64,000 bases of DNA from positions 186,001 to 250,000 of the forward strand of contig CAWDEC010000019.1 in assembly GCA_963801255.1 (NCBI GenBank), read 5' to 3'. A program made the translations under genes and the position numbers. Positions within the stretch are counted from its first letter, which is position 1; the number at the start of each line of letters is the position of its first letter. This document shows positions 35,551 through 45,119 of the stretch, in pieces. The notes beneath the pieces are model-generated. The model ran no database searches. It worked only from the letters and a program-made list of their open reading frames with translations, and had not been told where the DNA came from. Source of the DNA: JAICXG01 sp963801255 (GTDB taxonomy: Bacteria > Verrucomicrobiota > Verrucomicrobiia > Chthoniobacterales > UBA10450).

Positions 35551-38463
35551 CTACTCCAGCTCGATCGGCCTGGCGGCCTGGGCTGCGAGCTGATCGAAAC
35601 GCGGATCACTGCGCATGACGTCCCAGGAGGGATCAAACTTTAACTCGCCATAACTGGGACTGCCCGGCTGCTTCACCAGGGCAGAGAGCTGAACGATCAC
35701 TGCGTCCTTGTTTCCCAGCCAGGCTTGCACCTGCGCTTGCATCGCCGCGAAACCGGGTCCTTCGGTCGCATCCCGCCATACCGGTACCAGCTGCACCGCG
35801 CGCTGCGCTGTCTGCAAGGCTTCGTCGGCATGACCCAGTCCTGCATAGGCCCAAGCCAGGTTTATCACGGCGAGGGCATCCTCCGGGCGCTTCTGAACTA
35901 TTTGCTCCAGCTCGTTTGAGGCCTTTCCGAAGATCTCTTCGGCCTTCTCACGATCTCCTTTTGCGCGATAGATAGCTCCTTCGAAGAGATCAAGACCATG
36001 ATTCGGCGGCTGCATGGGACTCTTCCTTGCCGTCTCAAGATATTGCAAAGCCCGGTCGAAGTCGCGCAGGTAAAATGCCGCTCGCGCCAGTCCGTAATAT
36101 TTCTGATCGCTTTCTCCTGGCGCTTGACTTAGACAGGTCTCAGCCCGTTTTAATTCACCTCGGGCAAACATGCTCTCAGCCTTAAGAGACCAGAACGGCG
36201 TTGCCCTTGCCGGCATCTGGTTGATGGCGCGTTGAGCCCGTTCCTCGGCCTCAGGGTATCGCCGCAACGACATATAGGTCTGGATAACTTCCGTCGCGAT
36301 GAAAGGATCATGCGGATCCAGTTCCCAGGCTTTTTCCCCGTCGCGCAGCGATTCTTTCCAGTGTCCCAACCGCCGTTCTGTGAGAGCCATTAAGTCAAAG
36401 AATTTGGATTGATTGGAAGGCGAGGCTGGAGCGGACGTTAATTCTTTCTGAGCTTTCTCGTAATCGCGCAAGCCATTGTAATAATATTGCGCTTGCGCCA
36501 GGTGACTCTCTGGTAACTCCGGCGCGAGACGCAAAGCTGTTTCCGCTGCCACTCGGGCTCGTTCCAGTCTTACAGGCGACCGATCGTCGCCAAAGCGATA
36601 CATATAAAGATTGGCGTCCGTGAGCAGGCAGTAGGCAAGGGCAAAGTTTGGGTCCAACGCTGTAGCCTGATGAAGCAACTTTATGGTTTCATCATAGTCG
36701 TACTGCACGAAGGTTTCCCGGGCACGTAAGTATAAGTCGTAAGCCGCCATGCTTGTTGTTGGCCGGCTTTCTATCGCCGCTTTCTCACTCGGCGAGAGCT
36801 TTCCTTTTAGCTGGGTAACGATGGCCTGGGAGAGGGCGCTTTGTAGCGCGAAAAGATCATCCATCTTACGGTCGTACTGCTGTGCCCACACCTGGGTATC
36901 GGAACGGGTGTCAATCAGTTGCGCGTTGACCCGGATGCGGTCGCCTAGTTTGCGCACACTGCCTTCCAAGACGTAAGCGACACCTAGCGTTTGACCAATC
37001 TCGTGAATGTTGCGCGTTCCCTTTCGATAGGGGGCTACGCCGGTGCGGCTAATAACCTTAAAATCGGTCACGGTGGCAAGATCTGTCAAAATATCGTCTT
37101 GCACTCCGTCAGCGAAATAGCCGGAGCCAGTCGGCGCACTGAAATCATCGAAGGGCAAAACGGCTATACTTTTTTCTGGAATATTAACTCCCGACTTCGA
37201 CTGCGGTGTTGTGACCGTCTTCGGCAGGCCGCGATGACCAAGGAGCGCGACCGTCGCGCCGATGAGGGCGAGGATCACGAGTAGCACTGCTGCCGTTCTC
37301 CAGGCAGTAAGCGTGTCACGACCGGCGAGACGCCGAATCCGATATATGAACCTGTCCGGACGCGCTTCAATCGCTGTGCCCGCAAGGTAATGGTGAATAT
37401 CCTCCGCCAGTCTCTTCACCGATGGGTAACGGTCGGCCGGGTTCTTGCGCATGGCGCGAAGGACGATCGCGTCAAGATCTCCACGTAAGAGTCGTCGTAG
37501 CTTCGGATCCTCGACGGCCAAACTTGGCGGCGCCGGATCTTTTTCTGAAACCACCCTTACCACTTCATCCAGATTCGGATTGCGAGTGTCAAAGACATGC
37601 GGATGTTTGTTGGTGAGAATCTCATAGAGCAAAGCGCCCAGAGCATAAACATCGCTTGCTGTTGTGACCTCTTCGCCGCGTGCCTGCTCGGGTGAGGCCG
37701 AGATAGGCGTTAGCCGCTGTTGTCCAGCGACTGTCATTGCTATTGGATGCTCTCCGAGTAGTTTGGCAATACCAAAGTCGAGTAACTTGGGTTCCCCATT
37801 CTCGTTAACCAGGATATTACTTCGCTTGAGATCGCGATGGACTACGCGCCCGCGATGAGCAGCTTCGACGGCCGCACATATCTTGAGAAATAGCTCCAGC
37901 CGCTGCGGAATAGTGAGCTCATGTTCCTCGATATAAGAGGTGACGGCGGTTCCGGAAACATACTCCATGACGAAGTAGGGCATTCCGTCGTCCGTCATGC
38001 CGGCGTCAAAGAGCGTAGCAATGTTGGGATGTTCGAGGGATGCGAGCACTTCGCGCTCCGCTCGAAAACGGGCCAGAAGCTCCACCGTGTTGCTTTCACT
38101 TGGCTTTAGCACTTTGATGGCAACTTGCTTTTCAAAATAGCCATCTGCTCGTGCTGCCAGGTAGACCGCACCCATTCCACCCCGCCCTAACTCTCGCACG
38201 ATGACATAGGCGCCAATGCGCCGTCCAGTCATCGAGTTAGACCCGCGCCGCAAGGCAGCGGCGGCGATCGAAGCGCATTCCTCCAGGTTATCAAGCTTAT
38301 CCGTAAGAGTGACGTCCCCTTGGAGGAACGACTCCGCTTCGCGAAGCAGCCCTTCGTCTTCTGCGCAAACCCGGGTCAGCATCGCCGTCCGGGCTGCGGG
38401 AGAATCCTCTTCCAAGGCGTCGGCAATGATCTCCTTAAGTCGCTGCCAGCGTTCTTGATTCAT
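35551..38463 (-). CDS. Ser/Thr protein kinase with FlgO-like domain and TPR repeats
   Basis: 970 residues. The kinase domain (about 85-345) has a glycine loop LGRGGMGAVY, Lys117 in VAIKVLK, HRDLKRSN with catalytic Asp211, and DFG at 229-231. A transmembrane helix lies near 395 (AAVLLVILALIGATVALLG). Beyond it a FlgO/TolB-N-like region (SIAVLPFDDFSAPTGSGYFADGVQDDILTDL to VWAQQYDRKMDDLFALQ) is followed by TPR-like repeats to the C-terminus. It is a membrane sensor kinase. The ECF sigma gene lies just upstream on the same strand, a common pairing. No 9-mer occurs in its 2.9 kb. Confidence 0.92.
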   Translation of the reverse strand: MNQERWQRLKEIIADALEEDSPAARTAMLTRVCAEDEGLLREAESFLQGDVTLTDKLDNLEECASIAAAALRRGSNSMTGRRIGAYVIVRELGRGGMGAVYLAARADGYFEKQVAIKVLKPSESNTVELLARFRAEREVLASLEHPNIATLFDAGMTDDGMPYFVMEYVSGTAVTSYIEEHELTIPQRLELFLKICAAVEAAHRGRVVHRDLKRSNILVNENGEPKLLDFGIAKLLGEHPIAMTVAGQQRLTPISASPEQARGEEVTTASDVYALGALLYEILTNKHPHVFDTRNPNLDEVVRVVSEKDPAPPSLAVEDPKLRRLLRGDLDAIVLRAMRKNPADRYPSVKRLAEDIHHYLAGTAIEARPDRFIYRIRRLAGRDTLTAWRTAAVLLVILALIGATVALLGHRGLPKTVTTPQSKSGVNIPEKSIAVLPFDDFSAPTGSGYFADGVQDDILTDLATVTDFKVISRTGVAPYRKGTRNIHEIGQTLGVAYVLEGSVRKLGDRIRVNAQLIDTRSDTQVWAQQYDRKMDDLFALQSALSQAIVTQLKGKLSPSEKAAIESRPTTSMAAYDLYLRARETFVQYDYDETIKLLHQATALDPNFALAYCLLTDANLYMYRFGDDRSPVRLERARVAAETALRLAPELPESHLAQAQYYYNGLRDYEKAQKELTSAPASPSNQSKFFDLMALTERRLGHWKESLRDGEKAWELDPHDPFIATEVIQTYMSLRRYPEAEERAQRAINQMPARATPFWSLKAESMFARGELKRAETCLSQAPGESDQKYYGLARAAFYLRDFDRALQYLETARKSPMQPPNHGLDLFEGAIYRAKGDREKAEEIFGKASNELEQIVQKRPEDALAVINLAWAYAGLGHADEALQTAQRAVQLVPVWRDATEGPGFAAMQAQVQAWLGNKDAVIVQLSALVKQPGSPSYGELKFDPSWDVMRSDPRFDQLAAQAARPIELE

Positions 38464-38518
38464 GAGTCAGGTTGTGGTCGAGAAAACATCGCGTATCAAC
38501 GTTAATAATAGGAAGCAG

Positions 38519-39118
38519 CTAGCTCGCTTCCGAAAGGGTCTTGCGCAACCACAGTTTTGCCACCGACCATTCCCGCTTCACGGTTGCCGGCGAGACATGG
38601 AGAAGCTCCGCAATTTCTTCAATCGTTAGCCCCCCGAAAAAACGCAACTCCACGATCTGCGCCTGCCGCGGGTCAAAGGTTTCGAGTTGCCGCAGAGAGT
38701 CATTGACCGCTGTAACATCGATCTGGTGGCGCTCATAGAATTCGAGCATCAACTCCATGGGGTCTCCGCCGCCGCGCTTGATGCGATTCCGAGCGACGGC
38801 GTAGTTCGTCAGAGTCTGCCGCATGAGGCGCGCGAAAATTCCAATAAAGTGCGCCGGATTTTGCCACTCAAGGTTCGGCTGGGCGGCAAGGCGAAGATAG
38901 GCCTCATGCACCAGGGCGGTGCGCTGCAGGGTGTGGTCCGGTCGCTCATTGCGGAGGTAACCTCCGGCAAGCAGGCGCAGCTCCTCATAAACGAGTGGCA
39001 GGATTGCTTCTATGGCTTCCCGGCCACCTTTGGCGTTCGTCGTCGTCTCGCAATTCGTCTCTGCCCGTCTCTGCGGCCCCGCTTGGCTTTCGCTCGATAT
39101 TTCTTTGCCCGATCTCAT
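38519..39118 (-). CDS. ECF-type sigma factor (acidobacterial/planctomycetal TIGR02999-like)
   Basis: ATG 39118 yields 199 residues; the upstream in-frame extension (to 39355) carries no sigma homology. Region 2 is IEAILPLVYEELRLLAGGYLRNERPDHTLQRTALVHEAYLRL followed by FARLMRQTLTNYARNR-like sequence. Region 4 is LETFDPRQAQIVELRFFGGLTIEEIAELLHVSPATVKREWSVAKLWL. This subfamily is typically encoded next to Ser/Thr kinases, as here (55 bp). The kinase may control its activity; that is inference. Confidence 0.9.
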   Translation of the reverse strand: MRSGKEISSESQAGPQRRAETNCETTTNAKGGREAIEAILPLVYEELRLLAGGYLRNERPDHTLQRTALVHEAYLRLAAQPNLEWQNPAHFIGIFARLMRQTLTNYAVARNRIKRGGGDPMELMLEFYERHQIDVTAVNDSLRQLETFDPRQAQIVELRFFGGLTIEEIAELLHVSPATVKREWSVAKLWLRKTLSEAS

Positions 39119-39521
39119 CAGGAAGACCGCGATTCGTCGCTTACAACTTGCACCAGGCTTAATGCAAACGATTGCCCATTGCTCATTGTAAACCAACTGA
39201 AACCAAATGCGAAACCTGGCAACTGCCATGCGGTACAGGGCATGGAAGTGCACAGCACTCATCCACTTCACCGGGACCGCAAATGTAGTTCCGATCATGA
39301 AAAGATTTCGAGTGAACGCTGCCTCGATGGGCAATTTAAAATAAAAGGATTGCAATTGTTACCCCAACGGTTCGTGAACATCAGGCTCGGCTTTCTGACT
39401 GACCTCCCCCAAGGCGACTGCCTCACAAAAGAGGAAACGGCGCGCCGAGACTCGGTCATCCTCAGCAGCGCCGCTCTTTAGGTAGGATGGAAGGTTACGC
39501 TCAGCTCCTTACTCCCAGCGC
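39119..39521. other. Non-coding stretch between the sigma factor and TonB-receptor genes
   Basis: About 400 bp upstream of the ECF sigma gene and downstream of the receptor gene, both on the minus strand. Open frames here have no recognisable homology. It probably holds the sigma-factor promoter. I see no clear terminator or RNA. Confidence 0.35.
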
Positions 39522-42500
39522 CTAGAACTTTTTCGAGACCTCGAAATAAACAAAGCGTCCAAACGGATCATAGATCGAGAGGTCGGTATTACTGTTAGCG
39601 CCGGCTACAAAAGGCGGCTGGCGGTCAAAGATATTGTTGCAACCGACCGCCACGGTAAGTCCATCCAGCAGATGATTGAATGGGCTGACCTTTTCCGGCT
39701 CGGCATTTCCTCCAGCGCCGGCAACCACGTTGGCGGAATCTTTGCCGTCTTTCGAATAACCGGCAGGCGGCGCGCTGGGCGCCGGTTTGACGTGAAACTG
39801 ATATTCCAGACGTCCATCGACCGCGAAGTAATCGCCGATCTTCTGAAAATTGCCCTGATTTTCCGTTTCAGCATCGTGCCCGATGGCGTTAATCAGTCCC
39901 GGGATATAGTTGGCGTTCAAGCTCAAACTGGCTCCCTGATAGCTATAGCGAGTAAGGAAAGTCAGTTTGTAGTCTGGATTGCCGCCCCCGCCTTCGGGAA
40001 AGTCGAGCCCGGAGATGTTATAATAATGAGCATTAGGAACGCGCTTCAGCTCGCTTAAGGTAAACCAGACCGCGTTCACCCCAATTTCCCCCTGCCCATA
40101 ACGTCGGAAATCCAGATTGTAGTGAGCGCTCATATCGAATCCTGCGACATGGTTGGCGCCAATATTTTGCGCACTATTGATGTAGAAAACAGAGGCCAGG
40201 TTACCGAAGAGCTGGTTTGGAGCTGTCACTGGCCTTGCTCCCGGTTGACCCGGAAAGTTATTAAAGGCTACGAGGTTCGCATAAGGTGACGCGGGCCCCA
40301 GATCATTAACGCTGGTCAAAATGGTCGCACCCCCGCTAATGTCGATCGTGCCGACCGTTTGCAATTGGAGTGTGCGAAAATAATCAAAGGTAACGGTCAG
40401 ACCTGGGATTTGGTGCGGGCTGTAAACGATACCGCCGGTGTAGGATTCTGCCGTGGATGGCACAAGGTTTGGATTTGAACCCGCTAAGACTTGTGCCTGG
40501 TCTTGAACCTGGCCATTGAGACTAATGGTTCCGGAGAAGCCGGTAACCGCAGGCCCAAAGAGTTGGAAAAGCGTCGGAGCAACGAACGAATTCGAATAGG
40601 TCGCTCGCATGGTGATGTCTTGAATGGGTTGATAGCGCAAAGTGACCTTGGGAACTTTTGCGTCTTCCTTCACACCTTCATAATGGTCGTAACGAAAGGC
40701 GCCATCTAACTCCAAGCTATAAATTCCTGGGATCTTCATTTGTGGCCCGACTATTGGGATATTTAACTCCGCATAGGCCGAGGTAATCCCACGCCCCTGG
40801 TCGATATTCTGCACGGGGACCGACCCAACAAAAATCTCCGGCGAGTCGGTAAGCTTAAAGCCCTCCTGCCGGAACTCACCGCCGAAAGACAGACCTACGT
40901 CGCCCCCGGGAAGGTGAAAGGGAAATCCCGTCGCCCTGGCGTCGAATACCTCTTGATAAGAACTTTGCGCTCGAATGTTCGAGCCAAAAATGGTCCCAAA
41001 CTGAGCCGCGGTCACCTGGCCCGGACCATCGCCAATCGGGTTTCGGGCAAAAAAGTCCAGAGCCGGAATTGGATTGCCATTAAAGTCCACGGCGGTGCCA
41101 GCAATCATGGCATTCAGTTGCTGGGCATTGACCAGGTTCGAGTTCGTGAATTGTATCTCGTATTTGCTGTAGTATGTCGTGGTCTCAAACGTCCAGTCTT
41201 TGGCAAACTGAGAGCGCAGGCCGAGAAGGAACCGATAGAAGTTGGTATTGTCATCAAACTTCCTTGGATAATTTTGATAGCGATTGGCTGCAATCAGCCG
41301 AAACGTCCCACTCTGAGAGGTATCGTCGATCGTTTCCTGGAAAGGATTGAAAGCAGCCGGTGGGCCGCGATCTTCAGGCACGAGGTTGCCGGTCTCGGGA
41401 TCGACTTTCATCGAACCAAGGATGAGGACACCAGTACCGTTACTCAGTGGCTGGGAGTTCAGGAAACTCAGGTTGTGGTTATGGGCGTAGAGGAAGTTAC
41501 CGAACAACTCGAGCTGCTTTCCAAAGATTTGATGGTTGAAGTCGCCGTAGGCACTCGTGTTTTGGATGTCCAGGGTGCTGGTGGGCAATTTGGACAAGTC
41601 GAATCCCAGGACCGTCCCGAGGTCGGAAGGATTGTAAGCTTGAGGGATAAGAGCATACTGGCCGGGATTTGTGGTGCCGCTATCCGCGGGCGGCGGTGGG
41701 ATTGAGCCTGGCACAACCCCGGCGTCAAAGGGAGAATTCAAACCCGGCTTGAGAAGGTAATAACTGGTGCCACCGCCGGCGTTATCTCGCCCCACACCGG
41801 CATAAGTCGTAGTCAGGTTGATCGCGGGCTGAGAGTAGCCGCGTTCACGGGCAAAAAGAGGATCAATCTCATAGTACTGGAATCCGCCGGTGACATGTGT
41901 CGTGTCATTTCCTGCGCCAACAATGGCGTAGGCCCGGCGCTCTGCTACGCCGCTTTCTACCGTGAAACCATAGCGCGCACCGATCTCCGCGCCGGTGAAA
42001 TCTTTCTTGAGAAAGATATTTACGACACCACCGACAGCTTCGGAGCCATAGAGGGCCGAGGCGCCATCTTTCAAGACATCGATACGGCTAATAAGCGACG
42101 TCGGAAAAAGACTTGCATCAGTAAACTGAAACCCGGCGCTGGAGATAGCTGCTGAATCCGTTATGCGACGGCCTTCAAATAAGGTCAGGGTCGGGAGACC
42201 TCGTATGGCAATGATAGAGCCGCCCTGCGTGGCACCGCTGGCGTTATTAGCGTTTGTGCTACCCAGGTTGCCTGCACCTACGAAATCCGGGTTGCGCTTT
42301 TGCAAAACCGTCAAAACGTCGGAGGCGGCTCCGGCTATCTGGATATCGCTCGAATTCAAGGTATCGACCGGCGACGCGGTGACTTCCTCGGCCGTCGGGA
42401 TCAAGGATCCGGTTATGACAATCCGTTCAACGGTGGCTGCGGTGCCCGTATCCGAAGCGGCCACGTTGGTTACAGGTGGCGGCGGACCGGCCTCGGGCAC

Positions 42501-42635
42501 AGCTGCTACAGGGGAAGGCGCAGCTGTTTGTCCAACAAGAGTGCTCACGATTAGGAAGGGTAGAATAGTGCCAGCCATGAGAGCGACACGATATCCCAGC
42601 GATTTGTGTAGTTTTGCTTTCATTAGTTTCTCCAT
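39522..42635 (-). CDS. Large TonB-dependent outer-membrane receptor
   Basis: 1037 residues. A signal peptide (about 5-35) precedes the TonB-box-like VERIVITGSLIP. The plug domain carries SIIAIRGLPTLTLFEGRRI and ISRIDVLKDGASALYGSEAVGGVVNIFLKKDF. A long 22-strand-type barrel follows, ending in FGRFVYFEVSKKF with the usual C-terminal aromatic. The plug resembles the Oar/iron-siderophore type only broadly; the ligand is unknown. It forms one strand-consistent block with the sigma factor and kinase. The 3.1 kb contain no copy of the 9-mer. Confidence 0.92.
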   Translation of the reverse strand: MEKLMKAKLHKSLGYRVALMAGTILPFLIVSTLVGQTAAPSPVAAVPEAGPPPPVTNVAASDTGTAATVERIVITGSLIPTAEEVTASPVDTLNSSDIQIAGAASDVLTVLQKRNPDFVGAGNLGSTNANNASGATQGGSIIAIRGLPTLTLFEGRRITDSAAISSAGFQFTDASLFPTSLISRIDVLKDGASALYGSEAVGGVVNIFLKKDFTGAEIGARYGFTVESGVAERRAYAIVGAGNDTTHVTGGFQYYEIDPLFARERGYSQPAINLTTTYAGVGRDNAGGGTSYYLLKPGLNSPFDAGVVPGSIPPPPADSGTTNPGQYALIPQAYNPSDLGTVLGFDLSKLPTSTLDIQNTSAYGDFNHQIFGKQLELFGNFLYAHNHNLSFLNSQPLSNGTGVLILGSMKVDPETGNLVPEDRGPPAAFNPFQETIDDTSQSGTFRLIAANRYQNYPRKFDDNTNFYRFLLGLRSQFAKDWTFETTTYYSKYEIQFTNSNLVNAQQLNAMIAGTAVDFNGNPIPALDFFARNPIGDGPGQVTAAQFGTIFGSNIRAQSSYQEVFDARATGFPFHLPGGDVGLSFGGEFRQEGFKLTDSPEIFVGSVPVQNIDQGRGITSAYAELNIPIVGPQMKIPGIYSLELDGAFRYDHYEGVKEDAKVPKVTLRYQPIQDITMRATYSNSFVAPTLFQLFGPAVTGFSGTISLNGQVQDQAQVLAGSNPNLVPSTAESYTGGIVYSPHQIPGLTVTFDYFRTLQLQTVGTIDISGGATILTSVNDLGPASPYANLVAFNNFPGQPGARPVTAPNQLFGNLASVFYINSAQNIGANHVAGFDMSAHYNLDFRRYGQGEIGVNAVWFTLSELKRVPNAHYYNISGLDFPEGGGGNPDYKLTFLTRYSYQGASLSLNANYIPGLINAIGHDAETENQGNFQKIGDYFAVDGRLEYQFHVKPAPSAPPAGYSKDGKDSANVVAGAGGNAEPEKVSPFNHLLDGLTVAVGCNNIFDRQPPFVAGANSNTDLSIYDPFGRFVYFEVSKKF

Positions 42636-42823
42636 CTACTTGGTTAGGTCTGTATCAAGTCATACGACCGACTGGAGAGATAGTGTTAGGACTTAAAGTC
42701 GACAGTTTAAGACGGGGATAGGTCTGTTCGCGAGAGCGACGGCGCTTTGCGCAGGAGAAATGAGCTAGCGAACGCTCGAGTTATTTGAACGCCTTGACCG
42801 ATGCGCTGTCAGGGCGTGCGGTT

Positions 42824-43819
42824 TTAGGACCGAACGTTCAGCTCTGGCCCGTTTGCATCCCGGCTGTGCAGGTACTTGGCCGGCCCGGCTCCAAAACGCC
42901 GTTCAAATGCGCGGCGAAATGCGACGGTGTTATCAAAGCCGACAGATGCCGCGATGCTACTCAAGGTTTTGCGTTGCGAGGACAGGCGGCGTCGGGCTTC
43001 ATGCAGACGGAGATTCTCGACAAATTGTCCTGGAGTTGTGCCAAGCACACTTCTAAAGGCGCGTGAGAAATGCGCGGGCGACATGCAGGCTCGCCTGGCC
43101 ATGACTTCGACACTCAGGTCTTGTTGCAAATTTTTCATGATCCAGGCGACTAGCTCGCCGAAACGATTAGCCGGCTGGCTCTCATGACTCGCCGTTGACC
43201 AAGCCTGGTCCGGTTCACTGGTGCCGGCGAGATACATCATGAGATCGCGACCGACCGAAGCGGAGAGCTGTTTCCCATAGTCCTCCTCAATCAGTGCCAG
43301 CCCGAGATCGACTGGAGCGGTCAGTCCGGCCGAGGTGTAGAAGGGACCATCCTTTACCAAACGTCGTTTGTGATTAACTCGCAGTGTGGGAAAGCGATGC
43401 GCCACGTCCTGTGCACAGCGCCAATGAGTGGTGACGTCGCGACCATCGAGCAGTCCGGTTGGCGCGAGAGCGTAAATGCCGGTGCAGATCGAGGCGATGC
43501 GCCGAGTCGCGCAGGAACGGCTCAAAATCCATTCGGCTAGCGTTTCAGCAGCCGGGCCATGACGCAGTCCATCACCACCGGCTACTATGAGGGTGTCGAA
43601 CGATGGTGCTGCCTCAAGAGTTTCCTGCGGAGAAATCAATAACCCAGAATCGGTCAGGAAAGGCTTTCTCGTTAGGCCAATGGTTCGGACTCTGTAGCAG
43701 GGAAGTCGACCGCCAAATCCGTCTTCGAGAAAGGCCGCCTTTAAAACATCGGCGATGAGTGTGAGGTGAGAGGCGATGACGCCATTGTATCCGAGAAGGC
43801 CTACCTCCTTTGCCCGCAT
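42824..43819 (-). CDS. GlxA-type AraC-family regulator with DJ-1/PfpI domain (copy 2)
   Basis: 331 residues with the same layout as the 34304-35386 product: EVGLLGYNGVIASHLTLIADVLKAAF, DTLIVAGGDGLRHGP, IASICTGIYALAPTGLLDGRDVTTHWRCAQDVAHRFP, then an AraC HTH pair (LSVEVMARRACMSPAHFSRAFRSVLGTTPGQFVENLRLHEARRRL, SSIAASVGFDNTVAFRRAFERRFGAGP). The two paralogues bracket the kinase/sigma/receptor region. Both contain a 9-mer copy at the equivalent GLT(S/R)K codons. Confidence 0.9.
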   Translation of the reverse strand: MRAKEVGLLGYNGVIASHLTLIADVLKAAFLEDGFGGRLPCYRVRTIGLTRKPFLTDSGLLISPQETLEAAPSFDTLIVAGGDGLRHGPAAETLAEWILSRSCATRRIASICTGIYALAPTGLLDGRDVTTHWRCAQDVAHRFPTLRVNHKRRLVKDGPFYTSAGLTAPVDLGLALIEEDYGKQLSASVGRDLMMYLAGTSEPDQAWSTASHESQPANRFGELVAWIMKNLQQDLSVEVMARRACMSPAHFSRAFRSVLGTTPGQFVENLRLHEARRRLSSQRKTLSSIAASVGFDNTVAFRRAFERRFGAGPAKYLHSRDANGPELNVRS

Positions 43820-43949
43820 TAGCCTTTGAGGCTATGGCGCCGCCGTCCCTCACGGTAGGACATTAAATCGATCATCCCGGCCAGCTATGAACAGTAGGCC
43901 GGACGAGGATTGGAGGGAAGCAAGCAGATTCGATCGGATCCGCTGCGAT

Positions 43950-45041
43950 TCAATGCGCGACCAGGATTCCGACCACCTTAAAAAGTTGGTAAGGAGTGGA
44001 GCGAGTGTCCTTGCCGCCATTAAAGCGAGGCATGGTTTGGATTTGTGAGGAAGTAACGTAAAGCGAGCCATCTGGACCCCAGGACAGGCTGTCCGGCCAA
44101 CTAAGCCGCCCATCGGCGACCACTGTTTCAAGTCTGTTTTCTTTGGGATCCCACACCTGGATGGCGCTGTGCTCGAGGTCGGTGAGATAAAGTCGACCAT
44201 CGGGTCCCATGATCATCCCGTCGGGAGCAGGCGTTTCGATTACTTTCTCCACCTTGGTCCCAAGTTCTTTGTTCGTTAGCCGCTTGTTCATGAGATCGCC
44301 AACTTTGATGCGGTAAAGGTTGGTCGCGGTTAGGGCATGGTAGTAGAGGTAGCCATTGAGGTGGTCGAAGGCTATGCCGTCAGAGGCGATCTGCGGCGGT
44401 TTGCTTTTGTCGCCGAGCAAAGCCTTTCCATTGACCTGCAAGGCAAAATCTTTCTCGGGGGCGGTGGACGGATTACCGTCCAGGCGACGTTGTGCCTTGC
44501 CGGTCCGCAAGTCGACGACGACGATCGCGCCCAGCCCTGAGTCGGTGATAAAAGCGGTCTGGGTCTTGGTATCAATCCGGACATCATTGAGGTAACTCTT
44601 CTTTGGCGCGACATTCTCGCCAAAGGGAATTGTCTGCACGACTTCGTTCTTCACCAGGTCAACCTTGACGAGCTTCGGGCCGTCCTTAACGATTTCTTTC
44701 ATCATCGGGGCCGCCGGGTCGAGAATCCAGAGACTGTCGCTCTCGTCGACGTCGACACTTTGTACACAAACGAAGTGATCCTTGGGTGAGCCCGGTCGGT
44801 TCCATTCGTCGTTAGGAAAGGGAACCGGTTTACCGTTAATAATCTCCGCCACCGAGATGGAGTGATGGTCGGACCAGTTAGGAAAATTGACGAAGATTCG
44901 TCCCGTGCGGGAGATAGCGACTCCCGTGACCTGCTGAGTGGGAAAACTGGCCACCACTTGCAGGGTGGCGGTAACGGAGCCTGCCTTAGTATCCGTTAGG
45001 CAAAGCAACCAACAGACGAACCGAAAAGAGCAAAGTCTCAT
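43950..45041 (-). CDS. Exported yellow/major-royal-jelly-family protein (dopachrome tautomerase-related)
   Basis: 363 residues with a short hydrophobic leader. Landmarks of the MRJP/yellow propeller family (PF03022) are GVAISRTGRIFVNFPNW, SVDVDESDSLWILDPA, YLNDVRIDTKTQTAFITDSG, ASDGIAFDHLNGYLYYHALTATNLYRI, DGMIMGPDGRLYLTDLEHSAIQVW and WPDSLSWGPDGSLYVTSSQI. Bacterial members are predicted secreted six-bladed propellers; catalytic function is not established. It carries near-copies, but no exact copy, of the 9-mer. Confidence 0.85.
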   Translation of the reverse strand: MRLCSFRFVCWLLCLTDTKAGSVTATLQVVASFPTQQVTGVAISRTGRIFVNFPNWSDHHSISVAEIINGKPVPFPNDEWNRPGSPKDHFVCVQSVDVDESDSLWILDPAAPMMKEIVKDGPKLVKVDLVKNEVVQTIPFGENVAPKKSYLNDVRIDTKTQTAFITDSGLGAIVVVDLRTGKAQRRLDGNPSTAPEKDFALQVNGKALLGDKSKPPQIASDGIAFDHLNGYLYYHALTATNLYRIKVGDLMNKRLTNKELGTKVEKVIETPAPDGMIMGPDGRLYLTDLEHSAIQVWDPKENRLETVVADGRLSWPDSLSWGPDGSLYVTSSQIQTMPRFNGGKDTRSTPYQLFKVVGILVAH

Positions 45042-45119
45042 CGGGTGAAATTCGCGCCCCGCCGCGCTGCTGGTTTGCTCCGCAAGTTCAACGCTTGCAT
45101 CTTTCGATTGAAACGCGCG

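Noticed and set aside
38719..39481. A 264-codon open frame on the + strand opposite the ECF sigma gene
   Set aside because: It is antisense to a clear sigma factor gene and has no recognisable domain.
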